DNA of 64,000 bases from Micromonospora sp. HK10 (GCF_000982955.1 NZ_KQ058830.1:18265-82264); one strand, 5' to 3'; shown: positions 7,856-20,583, numbered from the stretch's first letter. Program-made: numbers and translations. The notes: generated by a model not told the origin, from the letters alone.

Positions 7856-9442
7856 GTGCGACGCCGGCTGGTGATCAGCTACCTGCTGCTGATGGTGCTC
7901 GTGCTGCTCGCCCTGGAGACGCCGCTGGCCGCCACCCTCGCCACCCGGGAGACCGACCGGGTCCGCGCCGACCGGCTCGCCGACGCCAACCGGTTCGCCT
8001 CGCTGGCCGGTCCGGCGCTGCGCGGCGGCGGGCCTGGCCCGCTCGACGGGGAGCTGGCCGCCTACGACGGGCTGTACGGCATCGGCGCGGCGGTGGTCGA
8101 CCGGGACCGGCGTACCGTGGCCGCCTCGGCGAGCTGGCAGTTCGGCCCGCGCGCCGACGAGGCGCTGGACACCGCGCTGGCCGGGCAGCAGGCCAGCGGG
8201 CCGGATTCGGTGTGGCCGTGGGGGGACGGGCCGCTGGTGGTGGCCGTCCCGATCAACGACGGCGGCGAGGTGCTGGGCGCCGTGGTCACCGCCACCCCGG
8301 CCAGCTCGGTACGCCGTACCATCGCCGCCTGGTGGCTGCTGCTCGCCGGCATCGGCCTGCTCGCTGTGCTGGCCTGCGTCTCCACCGCGTTCGGGCTGGC
8401 CGGCTGGGTGCTGCGCCCGGTGACCGAGCTGGACGCGGTCACCCACGAGATCGCCGAGGGGCGCCGGACCGCGCGGGTGCGTCCCCGGCTCGGCCCGCCC
8501 GAGCTGCGCCGGCTCGCGACCAGCTTCAACCACATGGCCGACGCGGTCTCCGACGTGATGGACCGGCAGCGGGCCTTCGTCGCGCACGCCAGCCACCAGC
8601 TGCGCAATCCGTTGACCGCGCTGCGGCTGCGGGTCGAGGAGCTGGGGTTGAGCCTGACCGACGCCGACGGGCGTGCCGAGCACCGGCTGGCCCTGGAGGA
8701 GACCGACCGGCTGGCCACCGTGCTGGACGCGCTGCTCACCCTGGCCCGGGCGGAACGCGAGGAGAACCAGCGGGTCACCGTCGACGCCGCCGAGGTGGCC
8801 GCCTCCCGGGTGGCGGCCTGGCTGCCGCTGGCCCGGCACCGCTCGGTCGCGCTGCGGCTTGACACCACCACCGCCCCCGCGTACGCCCGGACCGTGCCGA
8901 CCGCCATCGACCAGGCCCTCGACGCGTTGATCGACAATGCGGTCAAGTTCAGCGGGGCCGGGGGCGAGGTGACGGTGACCGTGCGGGCGGCCGACGGCGG
9001 GGTCGCGCTGGCGGTGCGGGACACCGGCCCCAGCATGACGACCAGCCAGCTCGACCAGGCCACCGAGCGGTTCTGGCGGGCACCCGACGCGCAGAACGTG
9101 GACGGGGTCGGGCTGGGCCTGACCATCGTGGCGGTGCTGGTCGACGCCTCCGACGGGCGGCTGGTGATGCGTCAGGCCGAGCCGCGCGGGCTGGTCGCCG
9201 AGCTGTGGTTCCCCGCCCCGGACGCACCTGCCCTCCACGGACCAGCCCCGAACGAGCCAGGCCTGGACACACCAGCTCGGGACGGATCAGGCCCGGACGG
9301 GCCAGGCCAGGACGCACCAGCCCGGGACGGATCAGGCCCGGACGGACCGGCGCCGGACGGGCCGGCCCCGGACAGCCCTGCGGCAGACGGGGAGCAGACC
9401 CCGCCGACCGGCCCGCCGCGGGCGCCGGTCGGCACCGGCTGA
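7856..9442 (+). CDS. Sensor histidine kinase with repetitive C-terminal tail
   Basis: This is a 528-residue membrane sensor kinase, partner of the regulator just upstream. The GTG at 7856 starts a short cytoplasmic end followed by a transmembrane helix (about 5-26), an extracytoplasmic sensing part of about 130 residues, a second helix (about 157-185) and a HAMP segment. The dimerisation helix has SHQLRNPL with the phospho-accepting His at about 247. The ATPase domain shows the N box with N361 (LIDNAVKFS), VRDTGPSM and GVGLGLTIV. After the kinase core a tail of roughly 75 residues is built from repeated Pro/Gly/Asp/Ala units such as ARDGSGPDGP, and is probably disordered. The tail has no known counterpart I recognise and may be recent repeat expansion. 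Confidence 0.92.
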   Translation: MRRRLVISYLLLMVLVLLALETPLAATLATRETDRVRADRLADANRFASLAGPALRGGGPGPLDGELAAYDGLYGIGAAVVDRDRRTVAASASWQFGPRADEALDTALAGQQASGPDSVWPWGDGPLVVAVPINDGGEVLGAVVTATPASSVRRTIAAWWLLLAGIGLLAVLACVSTAFGLAGWVLRPVTELDAVTHEIAEGRRTARVRPRLGPPELRRLATSFNHMADAVSDVMDRQRAFVAHASHQLRNPLTALRLRVEELGLSLTDADGRAEHRLALEETDRLATVLDALLTLARAEREENQRVTVDAAEVAASRVAAWLPLARHRSVALRLDTTTAPAYARTVPTAIDQALDALIDNAVKFSGAGGEVTVTVRAADGGVALAVRDTGPSMTTSQLDQATERFWRAPDAQNVDGVGLGLTIVAVLVDASDGRLVMRQAEPRGLVAELWFPAPDAPALHGPAPNEPGLDTPARDGSGPDGPGQDAPARDGSGPDGPAPDGPAPDSPAADGEQTPPTGPPRAPVGTG

Positions 9443-9476
9443 GGGCGCCGGTCGGCACCGGCTGGGAGCGCCGGGG

Positions 9477-10439
9477 TCAGGGTTTGTTGGCGCGGTACCA
9501 GTCGGCCGCGCCGGGATGCAGCGGCAGGGGAGCGGTGACGATCGCGGCGCGGGGACTCATCCGGCCGGCGGCCGGATGCGCGGCGGCCAACTCCTCCCGG
9601 CGTTCCATCAGCAGCCGGGTCACGTCCCGCACCAGGGACTCCGGCAGGTTCGCCCGGACGATCAGGTAGTTCGGGTTCGCCACCGTGCTGACCGGATCGG
9701 TGCGGTACACCGAGTGCGGGATGTCCCGCGTCACGTAGACCTGTCCGTAGGCGCGGCGCAGCGGCTCGGTCCACTCGCCCAGGTCGACCATCCGCACGCT
9801 GGTCCGGCCGGCCAGCTCGGCGACGCCGCGCACCGGCAGCCCACCGGAGAAGAAGAACGCGTCGATCTGGCCGGCCCGCAGCGCGGCCACCGAGTCGTCC
9901 AGGCCGAGGTGCTCCTGGTGGACCCGGTCGCCGCCGAGCTGGGCCACCGCGAGCAGCCGCTTCACGGTGACCTCGGTGCCGGAACCGTCGGCGCCCACCG
10001 AGACCCGCCGGCCGCGCAGGTCGGCGAGCGTGCGTACCGGGCCGCCGGCCGTGGTGACCAGGTGCAGCAGGTCGTCGTAGACGCGGGCCACGGCGAGCAC
10101 GGCGGGGTGCTCGGGGGCGCGCGGAGGCAGCACGTCGGCCTGGGTGAACCCCAGCTCCGCCGCGCCCGTGCCGACCAGCCGGACGTTCTGCGCCGACGCG
10201 GCGGTGACCTCCACGCTGGCGCGTACCCCCGGCAGCTCCCGGTTGAGGATGGCGGCCAGCGACTGGCCGAAGGCGTGGTAGACGGCGGTCGGGCTGCCCG
10301 TGGCGATCCGGATCGGGACCGGCTCGGTCGGCTCGTCCCGGCAACTGGCCAGCGCGGCCAGGGCCGACCCGAGCAGGATGAGCAGCGCGAGCGGCGCGGC
10401 GACCCGGCGTCGTCCGGGCACGGACCAGTGTCGGCTCAC
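9477..10439 (-). CDS. TAXI-family TRAP-type solute-binding lipoprotein
   Basis: This is a 320-residue predicted lipoprotein. The GTG at 10439 gives a basic N-terminus, a hydrophobic stretch and a lipobox ending in LASC at residue 33. The mature part has RIATGSPTAVYHAFG, TAASAQNVRLVGTGAAELGFTQAD and LADLRGRRVSVGADGSGTEVT, all characteristic of TAXI (TRAP-associated extracytoplasmic immunogenic) binding proteins, which bind dicarboxylates or related small acids. No TRAP membrane component is nearby. The gene converges on a two-component kinase gene 34 bases away, so it may act as a ligand receptor for that kinase rather than for a transporter. That role is inference. The spacer holds a 20-base direct repeat shared with the end of the kinase gene. 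Confidence 0.85.
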   Translation of the reverse strand: MSRHWSVPGRRRVAAPLALLILLGSALAALASCRDEPTEPVPIRIATGSPTAVYHAFGQSLAAILNRELPGVRASVEVTAASAQNVRLVGTGAAELGFTQADVLPPRAPEHPAVLAVARVYDDLLHLVTTAGGPVRTLADLRGRRVSVGADGSGTEVTVKRLLAVAQLGGDRVHQEHLGLDDSVAALRAGQIDAFFFSGGLPVRGVAELAGRTSVRMVDLGEWTEPLRRAYGQVYVTRDIPHSVYRTDPVSTVANPNYLIVRANLPESLVRDVTRLLMERREELAAAHPAAGRMSPRAAIVTAPLPLHPGAADWYRANKP

Positions 10440-10804
10440 GCGCTGCACTGTGCGCCGCGCACGGCCCGCGGCGCAAGCCCGGGCCGGGTGTGACGGGCGG
10501 CACGAACCACACCGCAGCCGCGCCACGGCTGCCCCCTCCGGCAGCGTGACCGCGGCGCCGGCCCGGTAGCCACGGCCGCCCCCTCCGGCACTGTGACCGC
10601 AGCGCCGGCCCGGTAGCCACGGACCCCTTCCGGCACCGTGACCGCGGCGCCGGCCCGGTCGCCGCCGCCGAGGACGCCGGTCGGCGCCGGCGTACCGGCA
10701 GGTGGCCGGGGGAGCGGAGCCCCGGTCCCGGTGGGGGCCCCGCCCACCCGGAGCAGAGGGGGTGCGCCCCGGCGGCGCGGTCGCGGGTGGCCGCCGGGCG
10801 CGGT
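10440..10804. repeat. Intergenic region with 47-bp tandem repeats (10522-10660)
   Basis: This 365-base stretch has no convincing gene. Its core is a tandem array of three units beginning GCCACGG and ending CGGCCCGGT: 10522-10568, 10569-10615 and 10616-10660. The first two are 47 bases and the third is 45. The units differ at a few positions only. The array lies upstream of the TAXI lipoprotein gene and downstream of the WhiA-like gene. Both genes are on the minus strand, so it may be a transcribed spacer. Confidence 0.85.
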
Positions 10805-11476
10805 TCAGTAGGCGGTCACGGGCGGGGCGAGCGTCGCGCTGGCCAGGATCCGGGTCCGGTGCGGACCGTTGGCGACGCTCACCAGGAAACAGCCGGCGCC
10901 CGGCCGCAGCATCGCCGGGACGTCCAGCAGGGCCGCGCCGCGCACCAGCACGGCGGCCAGGTCCCGGTCGGCCAGCCGGATGCCGAGACTGTGCCGGCGG
11001 ACGTGCCGCCCGCCGGCCAGCAGCGCCGCCCGCCAGGCGGCGGCGGCCAGCCGTGGCCGCCACACCCGCCGAGCCGGTGAGGCGCCGGGCACCGGGCCGC
11101 CGAGCAGCTCCCGCCGGCCCTGCCGCCAGGCTGCCTCCACCAGCGTCGCGTACGCCGGCCGGTGCTCGCGCGGCACGGACAGCCGGTGCACCTCGTAGCG
11201 GCGGCGCAACCCGCCGGTGGCCAGCTCGTGCTCGACCGGCACGGCGAGGCGGCCGAGCAACTGCCGCAGGCGGCGGGCCGCGTCCTCCCGGTTGAACTCG
11301 GCGACCCCGCCCCGGTACGTGCCGGTGCCCGGACGGCGCAGGTCGGTGGCCGGCGGCGGAGTGCAGCGCAGCAGGCAGGCGACCTCGAACGCGTCGGCCA
11401 CGGTCGGCCAGTCCAGCGGGGGCAGGGTCGACGGCGGGCGGGGCCGGTCGAGCAGGGTCACGGGCTCGGGGGCCAT
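10805..11476 (-). CDS. WhiA-like LAGLIDADG-fold protein lacking the HTH domain
   Basis: This is a 223-residue protein of unassigned function. An AAGGAG site sits about 8 bases before the ATG at 11476. By eye it follows the N-terminal two-thirds of the sporulation regulator WhiA: an E-[LF]-[ND]-x3-AARRL block, a GGLRR-R-YEV block, and then AAWRAALLAGG followed by a strand/helix resembling the second LAGLIDADG half (LGIRLADRDLAAVLVRGAALL). The C-terminal helix-turn-helix of WhiA is missing, and the protein ends soon after the second half. WhiA's LAGLIDADG part has lost nuclease activity and is thought to mediate contacts; the same may hold here. It lies downstream of yaaA on the same strand, 95 bases apart. 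A functional link is not evident. Confidence 0.6.
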   Translation of the reverse strand: MAPEPVTLLDRPRPPSTLPPLDWPTVADAFEVACLLRCTPPPATDLRRPGTGTYRGGVAEFNREDAARRLRQLLGRLAVPVEHELATGGLRRRYEVHRLSVPREHRPAYATLVEAAWRQGRRELLGGPVPGASPARRVWRPRLAAAAWRAALLAGGRHVRRHSLGIRLADRDLAAVLVRGAALLDVPAMLRPGAGCFLVSVANGPHRTRILASATLAPPVTAY

Positions 11477-11571
11477 CGCAGTGCTCCTTGTCGACGTCGG
11501 GGTCCCCCTACGGTGGCCCCGTCGCTGCCGGGGCGGAACCGCTGCGCCCGAGCCTTGAGCAAAAATTGCGG

Positions 11572-12375
11572 CTACAGCTCGGTCACCACGACGTCGACCT
11601 GGCGCGGCCGGCCGGCCACCGACGGTTGCTCCTCGACCTGGTACTTGAGCTCGCGCAGCGCCCCGACCAGGGCGGCGGCGGTGCGGGGCCGGGCCCCGGC
11701 GGTCAGCAGGTCCCGGACCAGCCGGCCCTTGGTGGCCTTGTTGAAGTGGCTGACCACCGAGCGGGTCGGCACCCCGTCGACCTCGCGCTCGTGCAGCACC
11801 CGCACGGTGACGGTGCGTTCGGCCAGCACGCCGCGGGGCGCCCAGGTGGCCGCGTACGCCCCGGACCGCAGGTCCAGCACCGGCCCGGCGCCGGCGGCCG
11901 CCGTCATCGCCGGGGCGAGGGCCCGCCGCCAGTACGCCGACAGCGCCCCGATCCCCGGCAGCTTCGCCCCGATCGGGCAGCGGTACGGCGGGATCCGGTC
12001 GGTGAGCCGGACCGCGCCCCACAGACCGGAGCTGATCAGCACGCTGCGGCGGGCCAGCCGGTCGGCCGCGGGCGGCAACGAGGCCAGGTCGAGCGCCTCG
12101 TACAGCACCCCGGTGTAGACCTTCGCGGCCGGCGCGGTGGCGGCCTGCCGCAGCCGGGCGTTGCGGCGCAGGTCGCCGCGCTGGCCCGCGCTGAGGCCCA
12201 GGGCGGCCCGGGCCGCCGCCTCGTCCGGCCCGGCGCAGAGCGCGACGAGGGCGGTCAGCACCTCGTCCCGGGCCGGGGTCAGCTCCGGCAGGGCCAGCCG
12301 GGACAGGTCCAGCCGCCGGCCGGCGCCGGCCTCGACCTTCCCCTCGGACGGGGGCAGCAGGATGAGCACCGGCAC
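11572..12375 (-). CDS. yaaA: Peroxide stress protein YaaA (DUF328/UPF0246)
   Basis: This is a 267-residue member of the YaaA family, which lowers free intracellular iron during hydrogen peroxide stress and binds DNA. The N-terminal LLPPSEGK (residues 6-13), the central SSGLWGAVRLTDRIPPYR and the C-terminal SHFNKATKGRLVRDLL are the defining blocks, and the length is normal. The ATG at 12375 is the only sensible start. It lies 15 bases downstream of the GT-C membrane protein gene and 95 bases upstream of the WhiA-like gene, all on the minus strand, so the three may be cotranscribed. No regulatory site was recognised. Confidence 0.93.
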   Translation of the reverse strand: MPVLILLPPSEGKVEAGAGRRLDLSRLALPELTPARDEVLTALVALCAGPDEAAARAALGLSAGQRGDLRRNARLRQAATAPAAKVYTGVLYEALDLASLPPAADRLARRSVLISSGLWGAVRLTDRIPPYRCPIGAKLPGIGALSAYWRRALAPAMTAAAGAGPVLDLRSGAYAATWAPRGVLAERTVTVRVLHEREVDGVPTRSVVSHFNKATKGRLVRDLLTAGARPRTAAALVGALRELKYQVEEQPSVAGRPRQVDVVVTEL

Positions 12376-12390
12376 AGATTACGGCCCGGC

Positions 12391-14001
12391 TCAGCGCCAC
12401 GGTCGCACGGCGCTCTCCGGGTGGTACACGCGATAGCCGCCGGCCTCGGCCACCACGGCGGCGTCGGCCCGGTCGCCGAGCAGCCGGCGCAGCCCGCGCT
12501 CCGCCGACGAGCCCAGCGGCACCACGTACCCGGGCCGGGGCGCCCGCCCGACCCGCTTCCAGTACGCCGGGTAGCGGTTCTGTCCCGGGGTCAGGTTGCC
12601 GTCCAGCACCGCGCAGACCACCCGCTCGCCGGTGTTGAAGATCAGCCGGTTGCAGGTCCAGTAGTCCGAGTAGACCTCGTGCAGGCCGGCCCGGCGGACC
12701 GCGTCGGCCAACTCGCGGGCCCGCCGTTCCTCGGCGCGCAGCGCCGGCGCGTCGGCGACGAACGCCACGGTGCCGGCGAGCGTGCCGGCGGCCAACGCGA
12801 CCAGCACCAGGGTGGCCAGGGCGCCGCCGAGTCGGGCCAGCATCCCGGCCGCGCCCCGCCAGGCGTACCCGGCGGCCAGCCAGAGCGGCCAGAGCACCAC
12901 CGGCAGCGAGAGTTGCAGCACCGACAGGTAGCGGGCGTTGCCCAGCGGGTCGGTGGCCGACAGCGGGCTGCGGACGTACCCGAGCAGGGTGAGCACCGCG
13001 CCGACGACCAGCGCGAGGATGGCCACGGCCCGGACCCGCGCGGCCGGGTCCGCGGCCCGCCGGTAGGCGACCAGCCCGAGCCCGGCGGCGGCCAGCAGCA
13101 GCGGCGGAAGGAGCAGCCCGAACCAGCCCGCCCAGCGGGCACAGCCGTCCATCGGGCAGAGGCCGGTCGCCAGCGGCACGCCCTCCAGCAGCCCGCCGTG
13201 CAGCCGCTCGGTGAGCGTCGGGGCCAGCCCGTCCTTGGTGCTGATCTCCCGGAACACCGACAGCGAGTCCTGCCCGTCCGGGGCGATCAGATTGTCCTTG
13301 ATCATCGGGGCCAGGCCGATCAGGAACCCGCCCAGCAGCAGCACGCCCGGCCAGCCGACCAGCTCCCGGGGCACCGCCCAGACCAGCACCAGCGCCGCCA
13401 CCGCCAGGTAGGGCGCGATCAGCCAGTCGGACCAGAGCGCCACCCCGGCGAGCAGCCCGAACGCCCCGGTGGCCAGCCAGCGGTGCCGGACCCGGTCGTC
13501 GGCCAGGGCCAGCGCGATCAGCAGCATGGCCAGGACCGCCGGCTTCACCTCCGGCCGCCCGCCCACCACGGTGAGCTGGTCCCGCACCACCCGCTCCGAG
13601 CCGAGCGCGAGCAGGCCCACCACGAAGGTGGCCAGCCAGGGGGAGAGGAGCCGGCGGGTCAGCCGGTACGTCAGCCAGAGGAACACCGCGTAGAGCACCA
13701 GCAGCGGCAGCCGCAGCACCGGCCAGCTGGGGCCGGTCAGCGCGAGCAGCGGGGCCGCCAGGTAGGACTCCAGCATGCCCATGTAGCGCTGGCCGTACAG
13801 GAAGACGGGCCGCTCGTGGCCGGTGGCGATGTGCAGGGCGGCCAGGCCGAAGGTCGCCTCGTCGCTGTTCGAGGTGGGCAGGGTCAGCAGCGTCAGGACC
13901 AGCCGGTAACCGACCCCGGCCACGCCGAGCAGCAGCGCCACCAGCGCCGGCCGGTCGAGCGTCGGACGCCGTCGCCTCGGGTCCCGCACTGGTGTCGACA
14001 C
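12391..14001 (-). CDS. GT-C type membrane glycosyltransferase (ArnT/PMT-like)
   Basis: This is a 536-residue polytopic membrane protein. The GTG at 14001 is chosen because a G-rich stretch precedes it; another GTG 12 bases downstream is possible. After the first helix comes PTSNSDEATFG, with the acidic D47-E48 pair in the first outer loop that is the metal or catalytic site of GT-C enzymes. About ten more hydrophobic segments follow and then a soluble C-terminal domain of about 120 residues with conserved Cys and Tyr (DYWTCNRLIF). GT-C enzymes use polyprenyl-phosphate sugars on the outer face of the membrane. It is divergent from the App1-like gene, with 129 bases between, and sits directly upstream of yaaA. 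Its substrate is unknown. Confidence 0.75.
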   Translation of the reverse strand: MSTPVRDPRRRRPTLDRPALVALLLGVAGVGYRLVLTLLTLPTSNSDEATFGLAALHIATGHERPVFLYGQRYMGMLESYLAAPLLALTGPSWPVLRLPLLVLYAVFLWLTYRLTRRLLSPWLATFVVGLLALGSERVVRDQLTVVGGRPEVKPAVLAMLLIALALADDRVRHRWLATGAFGLLAGVALWSDWLIAPYLAVAALVLVWAVPRELVGWPGVLLLGGFLIGLAPMIKDNLIAPDGQDSLSVFREISTKDGLAPTLTERLHGGLLEGVPLATGLCPMDGCARWAGWFGLLLPPLLLAAAGLGLVAYRRAADPAARVRAVAILALVVGAVLTLLGYVRSPLSATDPLGNARYLSVLQLSLPVVLWPLWLAAGYAWRGAAGMLARLGGALATLVLVALAAGTLAGTVAFVADAPALRAEERRARELADAVRRAGLHEVYSDYWTCNRLIFNTGERVVCAVLDGNLTPGQNRYPAYWKRVGRAPRPGYVVPLGSSAERGLRRLLGDRADAAVVAEAGGYRVYHPESAVRPWR

Positions 14002-14130
14002 GACCAACGCCCCCGTCGTCGCCTGCGACCGCAGTTTTTCACGGCGCCGGGCGGCGGCGGGGTGGATCCGCGCACTCCGCCCGGCCCCACTCGCGTGGCC
14101 GGGTCCCCCGGGTTGTGGCAGGGTGGCAGC

Positions 14131-15171
14131 GTGCCACCGACACCACCGGACCAACTGGCCGTGCCGCAGCTGCACCGGGCGGCGCGGATCGAGGACGCCG
14201 TGCACGGCCTGGTGGAGCGCCGGCTGCGCCGCACCGGATGGCAGGCCAACATCATCGCGTACGCCGGCTACGGCGCACCGGGCTGGGCGCGGGTGCTCTG
14301 CCGGGTGCTGCTCGGCCGCCCCGACACCCGCCAGCGCGGCCGGCTGGAGAAGGTCCGGGGCTGGCGCAGCTTCGCCACCCTGCCGGCCAAGTACGCGACC
14401 GTCACCATCGAGGCCGGCGGCGTACGCCGGGAGGCGACCGCCGACCGCAGCGGCTTCGTCGACACCGTCATCGAGGCCGACTTCACCCCGGGCTGGGGCT
14501 GCGTACGCCTGAGCGTCCCCGACGCGGAGCCGGTGGACGCCCTGGTCCGGATCCTCGACCCGGATGTCCGGTTCGGCATCCTCTCCGACATCGACGACAC
14601 GGTGATGGTGACCGCGCTGCCCCGGCCGCTGCTCGCCGCGTGGAACACCTTCGTCCTCGACGAGCACGCCCGGGCCGCCGTGCCCGGCATGGCCGTGCTG
14701 TACGAGCGGCTGGTCACCGCCCACCCCGGCGCGCCCGTCTTCTACCTCTCCACCGGCGCCTGGAACGTGGCGCCGACGCTGACCCGGTTCCTCTCCCGGC
14801 ACCTCTACCCGGCCGGGCCGCTGCTGCTCACCGACTGGGGGCCGACCGCCGACCGGTGGTTCCGCAGCGGCCGGGAGCACAAGCGGGCCACCCTGGCCCG
14901 GCTGGCCCGGGAGTTTCCCGACGTGCGGTGGCTGCTGATCGGCGACGACGGGCAGCACGACCAGGAGATCTACCGGGAGTTCGCGGCCGCCCACCCGGAC
15001 AACGTGGCCGGGGTGGCGATCCGTCGGCTCTCGCCCACCCAGTCGGTGCTGGCCGGCAGCCTGCCCACCCCGCCGGACCGCCCGTCCGCCGGCCCGGTGG
15101 GGCAGAAGTGGCTCGCCGCCCCGGACGGCGCCGGCCTCTGGAAACTGCTGCGCGAAGCCGGGCTGGTCTGA
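14131..15171 (+). CDS. App1-like phosphatase domain protein (DUF2183)
   Basis: This is a 346-residue protein of the App1 family, whose yeast member is a Mg-dependent phosphatidate phosphatase. The haloacid-dehalogenase-like signature DxDxT is present as D153-I-D155-D-T157 in GILSDIDDTV. Further family blocks are FYLSTGAWNVAPTL and LLIGDDGQHDQEIY (G271-D277), which supply the later acidic residues. An N-terminal beta-sandwich-like part (about 20-145) precedes the catalytic domain. The GTG at 14131 is the last in-frame start before the conserved region and follows a GGCAGGGTGG stretch that may be the ribosome site. The frame is open far upstream, but that part has no conserved content. It has no operon partner. 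Confidence 0.87.
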   Translation: MPPTPPDQLAVPQLHRAARIEDAVHGLVERRLRRTGWQANIIAYAGYGAPGWARVLCRVLLGRPDTRQRGRLEKVRGWRSFATLPAKYATVTIEAGGVRREATADRSGFVDTVIEADFTPGWGCVRLSVPDAEPVDALVRILDPDVRFGILSDIDDTVMVTALPRPLLAAWNTFVLDEHARAAVPGMAVLYERLVTAHPGAPVFYLSTGAWNVAPTLTRFLSRHLYPAGPLLLTDWGPTADRWFRSGREHKRATLARLAREFPDVRWLLIGDDGQHDQEIYREFAAAHPDNVAGVAIRRLSPTQSVLAGSLPTPPDRPSAGPVGQKWLAAPDGAGLWKLLREAGLV

Positions 15172-15271
15172 GCCGGACGGGCCCTTCCGGCACGCTGTGG
15201 CCCTCCGGCGCGCCCGCGACCGGGGTCTGTGACGGAGGGTAGCGCCGGTCGCTGGGCAGGACAGGTGAGAG

Positions 15272-15313
15272 CGATATGCCGCTGAGGCATGAATATGACT
15301 CAGCGGCATATCG
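15272..15313. repeat. Inverted pair of a 19-bp motif
   Basis: CGATATGCCGCTGAGGCAT at 15272-15290 is repeated in inverted orientation at 15295-15313 with one mismatch. The outer 15 bases are perfectly complementary, and only GAAT separates the two copies. The element is markedly less GC-rich than its surroundings. It could be a protein-binding site, a hairpin terminator for the convergent genes, or a remnant of a mobile element. Confidence 0.8.
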
Positions 15314-15350
15314 GCTAGAAGTCCTACCTCCGCCTGGCCCGGGCCACGCC

Positions 15351-15436
15351 GGGGTGCGGCGAGCGGCGGGGTGCGGCGCGCGGCGGGGTGCGGCGCATGG
15401 CGGGGTGCGGCGCACGGCGGGGGTGCGGCGCGCGGC
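15351..15436. repeat. 17-bp tandem repeat, five units
   Basis: Five units of the form GGGGTGCGGCG followed by AGCGGC, CGCGGC, CATGGC or CACGGC run from 15351 to 15436. Four are 17 bases and the last is 18. Degenerate GTGCGGC copies continue for another 50 bases towards glgB. Confidence 0.85.
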
Positions 15437-15513
15437 ACGAGCCGAGGTGCGGTGTGCGGCCGTGCGCGGTGCGCGGCGGAAAGGGGTGTGCGGCCGGGTC
15501 CGTCGGTGTGGCG

Positions 15514-19700
<4,187 letters not shown>

Positions 19701-19770
19701 CGGTTCAACCTACTGCGCGAGATCCTCTCGCGCTCGGGTGCGACCCCGGATGCACCCCACCGGACCTCCG

Positions 19771-20499
19771 TCAGCACGCCCGGCGCGCGATGAACACGAA
19801 CTCCCGCCCGGGCCGGTCGGGCGCCTCCCGCACGTCGACCGTCCGGTAACCGGCGGCGGCCAGGCTCACCTCGACCTCGTCGCGGTCACGGAACCGGAGG
19901 GTGGAGTCCGACGTGAGCACCGCGCCGTCGGCCAGGAACCGGTACGTGTGCCGGAAAGAGACCAGCGGCAGGTTGATCGCGGTGACCTCAAGACGCTGCT
20001 CCACCGGCCCGACGCCCGGCACGTCGCGGGTGACCGGACCCGCCTCCGCCGCCCACTCCTCCCAGGCGCGACGCTCGGGGCGCCTGGTCTCGAAGACGAG
20101 GTGACCGCCCGGGCGGAGCGCGGCGCGGATGCTCTGGAGGGCATGCGCCCAGTCGGTGTCGGTGAGGAAGACCTGGGCCACGTTCCCGGTCATCGTGGCC
20201 AGGTCGACGGCGAGCGCTGGCAGCGCCGTGACGTCGCCGTGGACCCAGCGGACCCGGCCCGCCTGATCTTTCGACCTCGCGACCTCGAGTGACGCCTCGG
20301 CCGGGTCGACGCCCACGACCGGGTGACCGTTCTGCGCGAGCAGAATCGCCAGGGATCCGGTCCCGCAGCCCACGTCAAGCACCGTGTTCGCGCGGAACTC
20401 ACCGGCGATCGCCAGGTAGGCGGCCAGGTCGTCACGGTGCCCGTCGAAGGTGTCGTAGACCGGTGCGAGGCGCGGATGGGCGAAGATCGCATCAGGCAT
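19771..20499 (-). CDS. Class I SAM-dependent methyltransferase
   Basis: This is a 242-residue methyltransferase. The SAM-binding motif I is VLDVGCGTGS (about residues 40-49), followed by the acidic end of strand 2 (VVGVDPAEASLEVAR) and the motif around GDVTALP. Motif III-like LRPGGHLVFETRRP precedes a substrate-binding part rich in aromatic and charged residues. It has a small-molecule methyltransferase architecture and no sign of an RNA- or protein-binding domain. The ATG at 20499 is the natural start. It lies between glgE and a Uma2 gene, all on the minus strand, but nothing connects it to glucan metabolism. Its substrate is not known. Confidence 0.85.
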   Translation of the reverse strand: MPDAIFAHPRLAPVYDTFDGHRDDLAAYLAIAGEFRANTVLDVGCGTGSLAILLAQNGHPVVGVDPAEASLEVARSKDQAGRVRWVHGDVTALPALAVDLATMTGNVAQVFLTDTDWAHALQSIRAALRPGGHLVFETRRPERRAWEEWAAEAGPVTRDVPGVGPVEQRLEVTAINLPLVSFRHTYRFLADGAVLTSDSTLRFRDRDEVEVSLAAAGYRTVDVREAPDRPGREFVFIARRAC

Positions 20500-20583
20500 C
20501 CGGGGACCGTACCCAACCTTCCTGGACTGACCCTGATCGCGCCCGAGGCGTAAGGTCCTCGGGGTGCCCCGTCGCGGTTCCGG

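Larger units (their letters stand above)
15172..15513. other. Intergenic spacer with inverted pair and 17-bp repeats
   Basis: This spacer of 342 bases lies between the convergent App1-like and glgB genes. It contains the 15272-15313 inverted pair and the 15351-15436 tandem repeat, both listed separately. The rest is GC-rich, with degenerate repeat remnants up to about 15500. No gene is supported. Confidence 0.8.

Noticed and set aside
11488..15171. A single very long open frame of over 1200 codons
   Set aside because: Only the part from 14131 has conserved content (App1-like). The rest runs opposite to yaaA and the GT-C gene and is open because of high GC.
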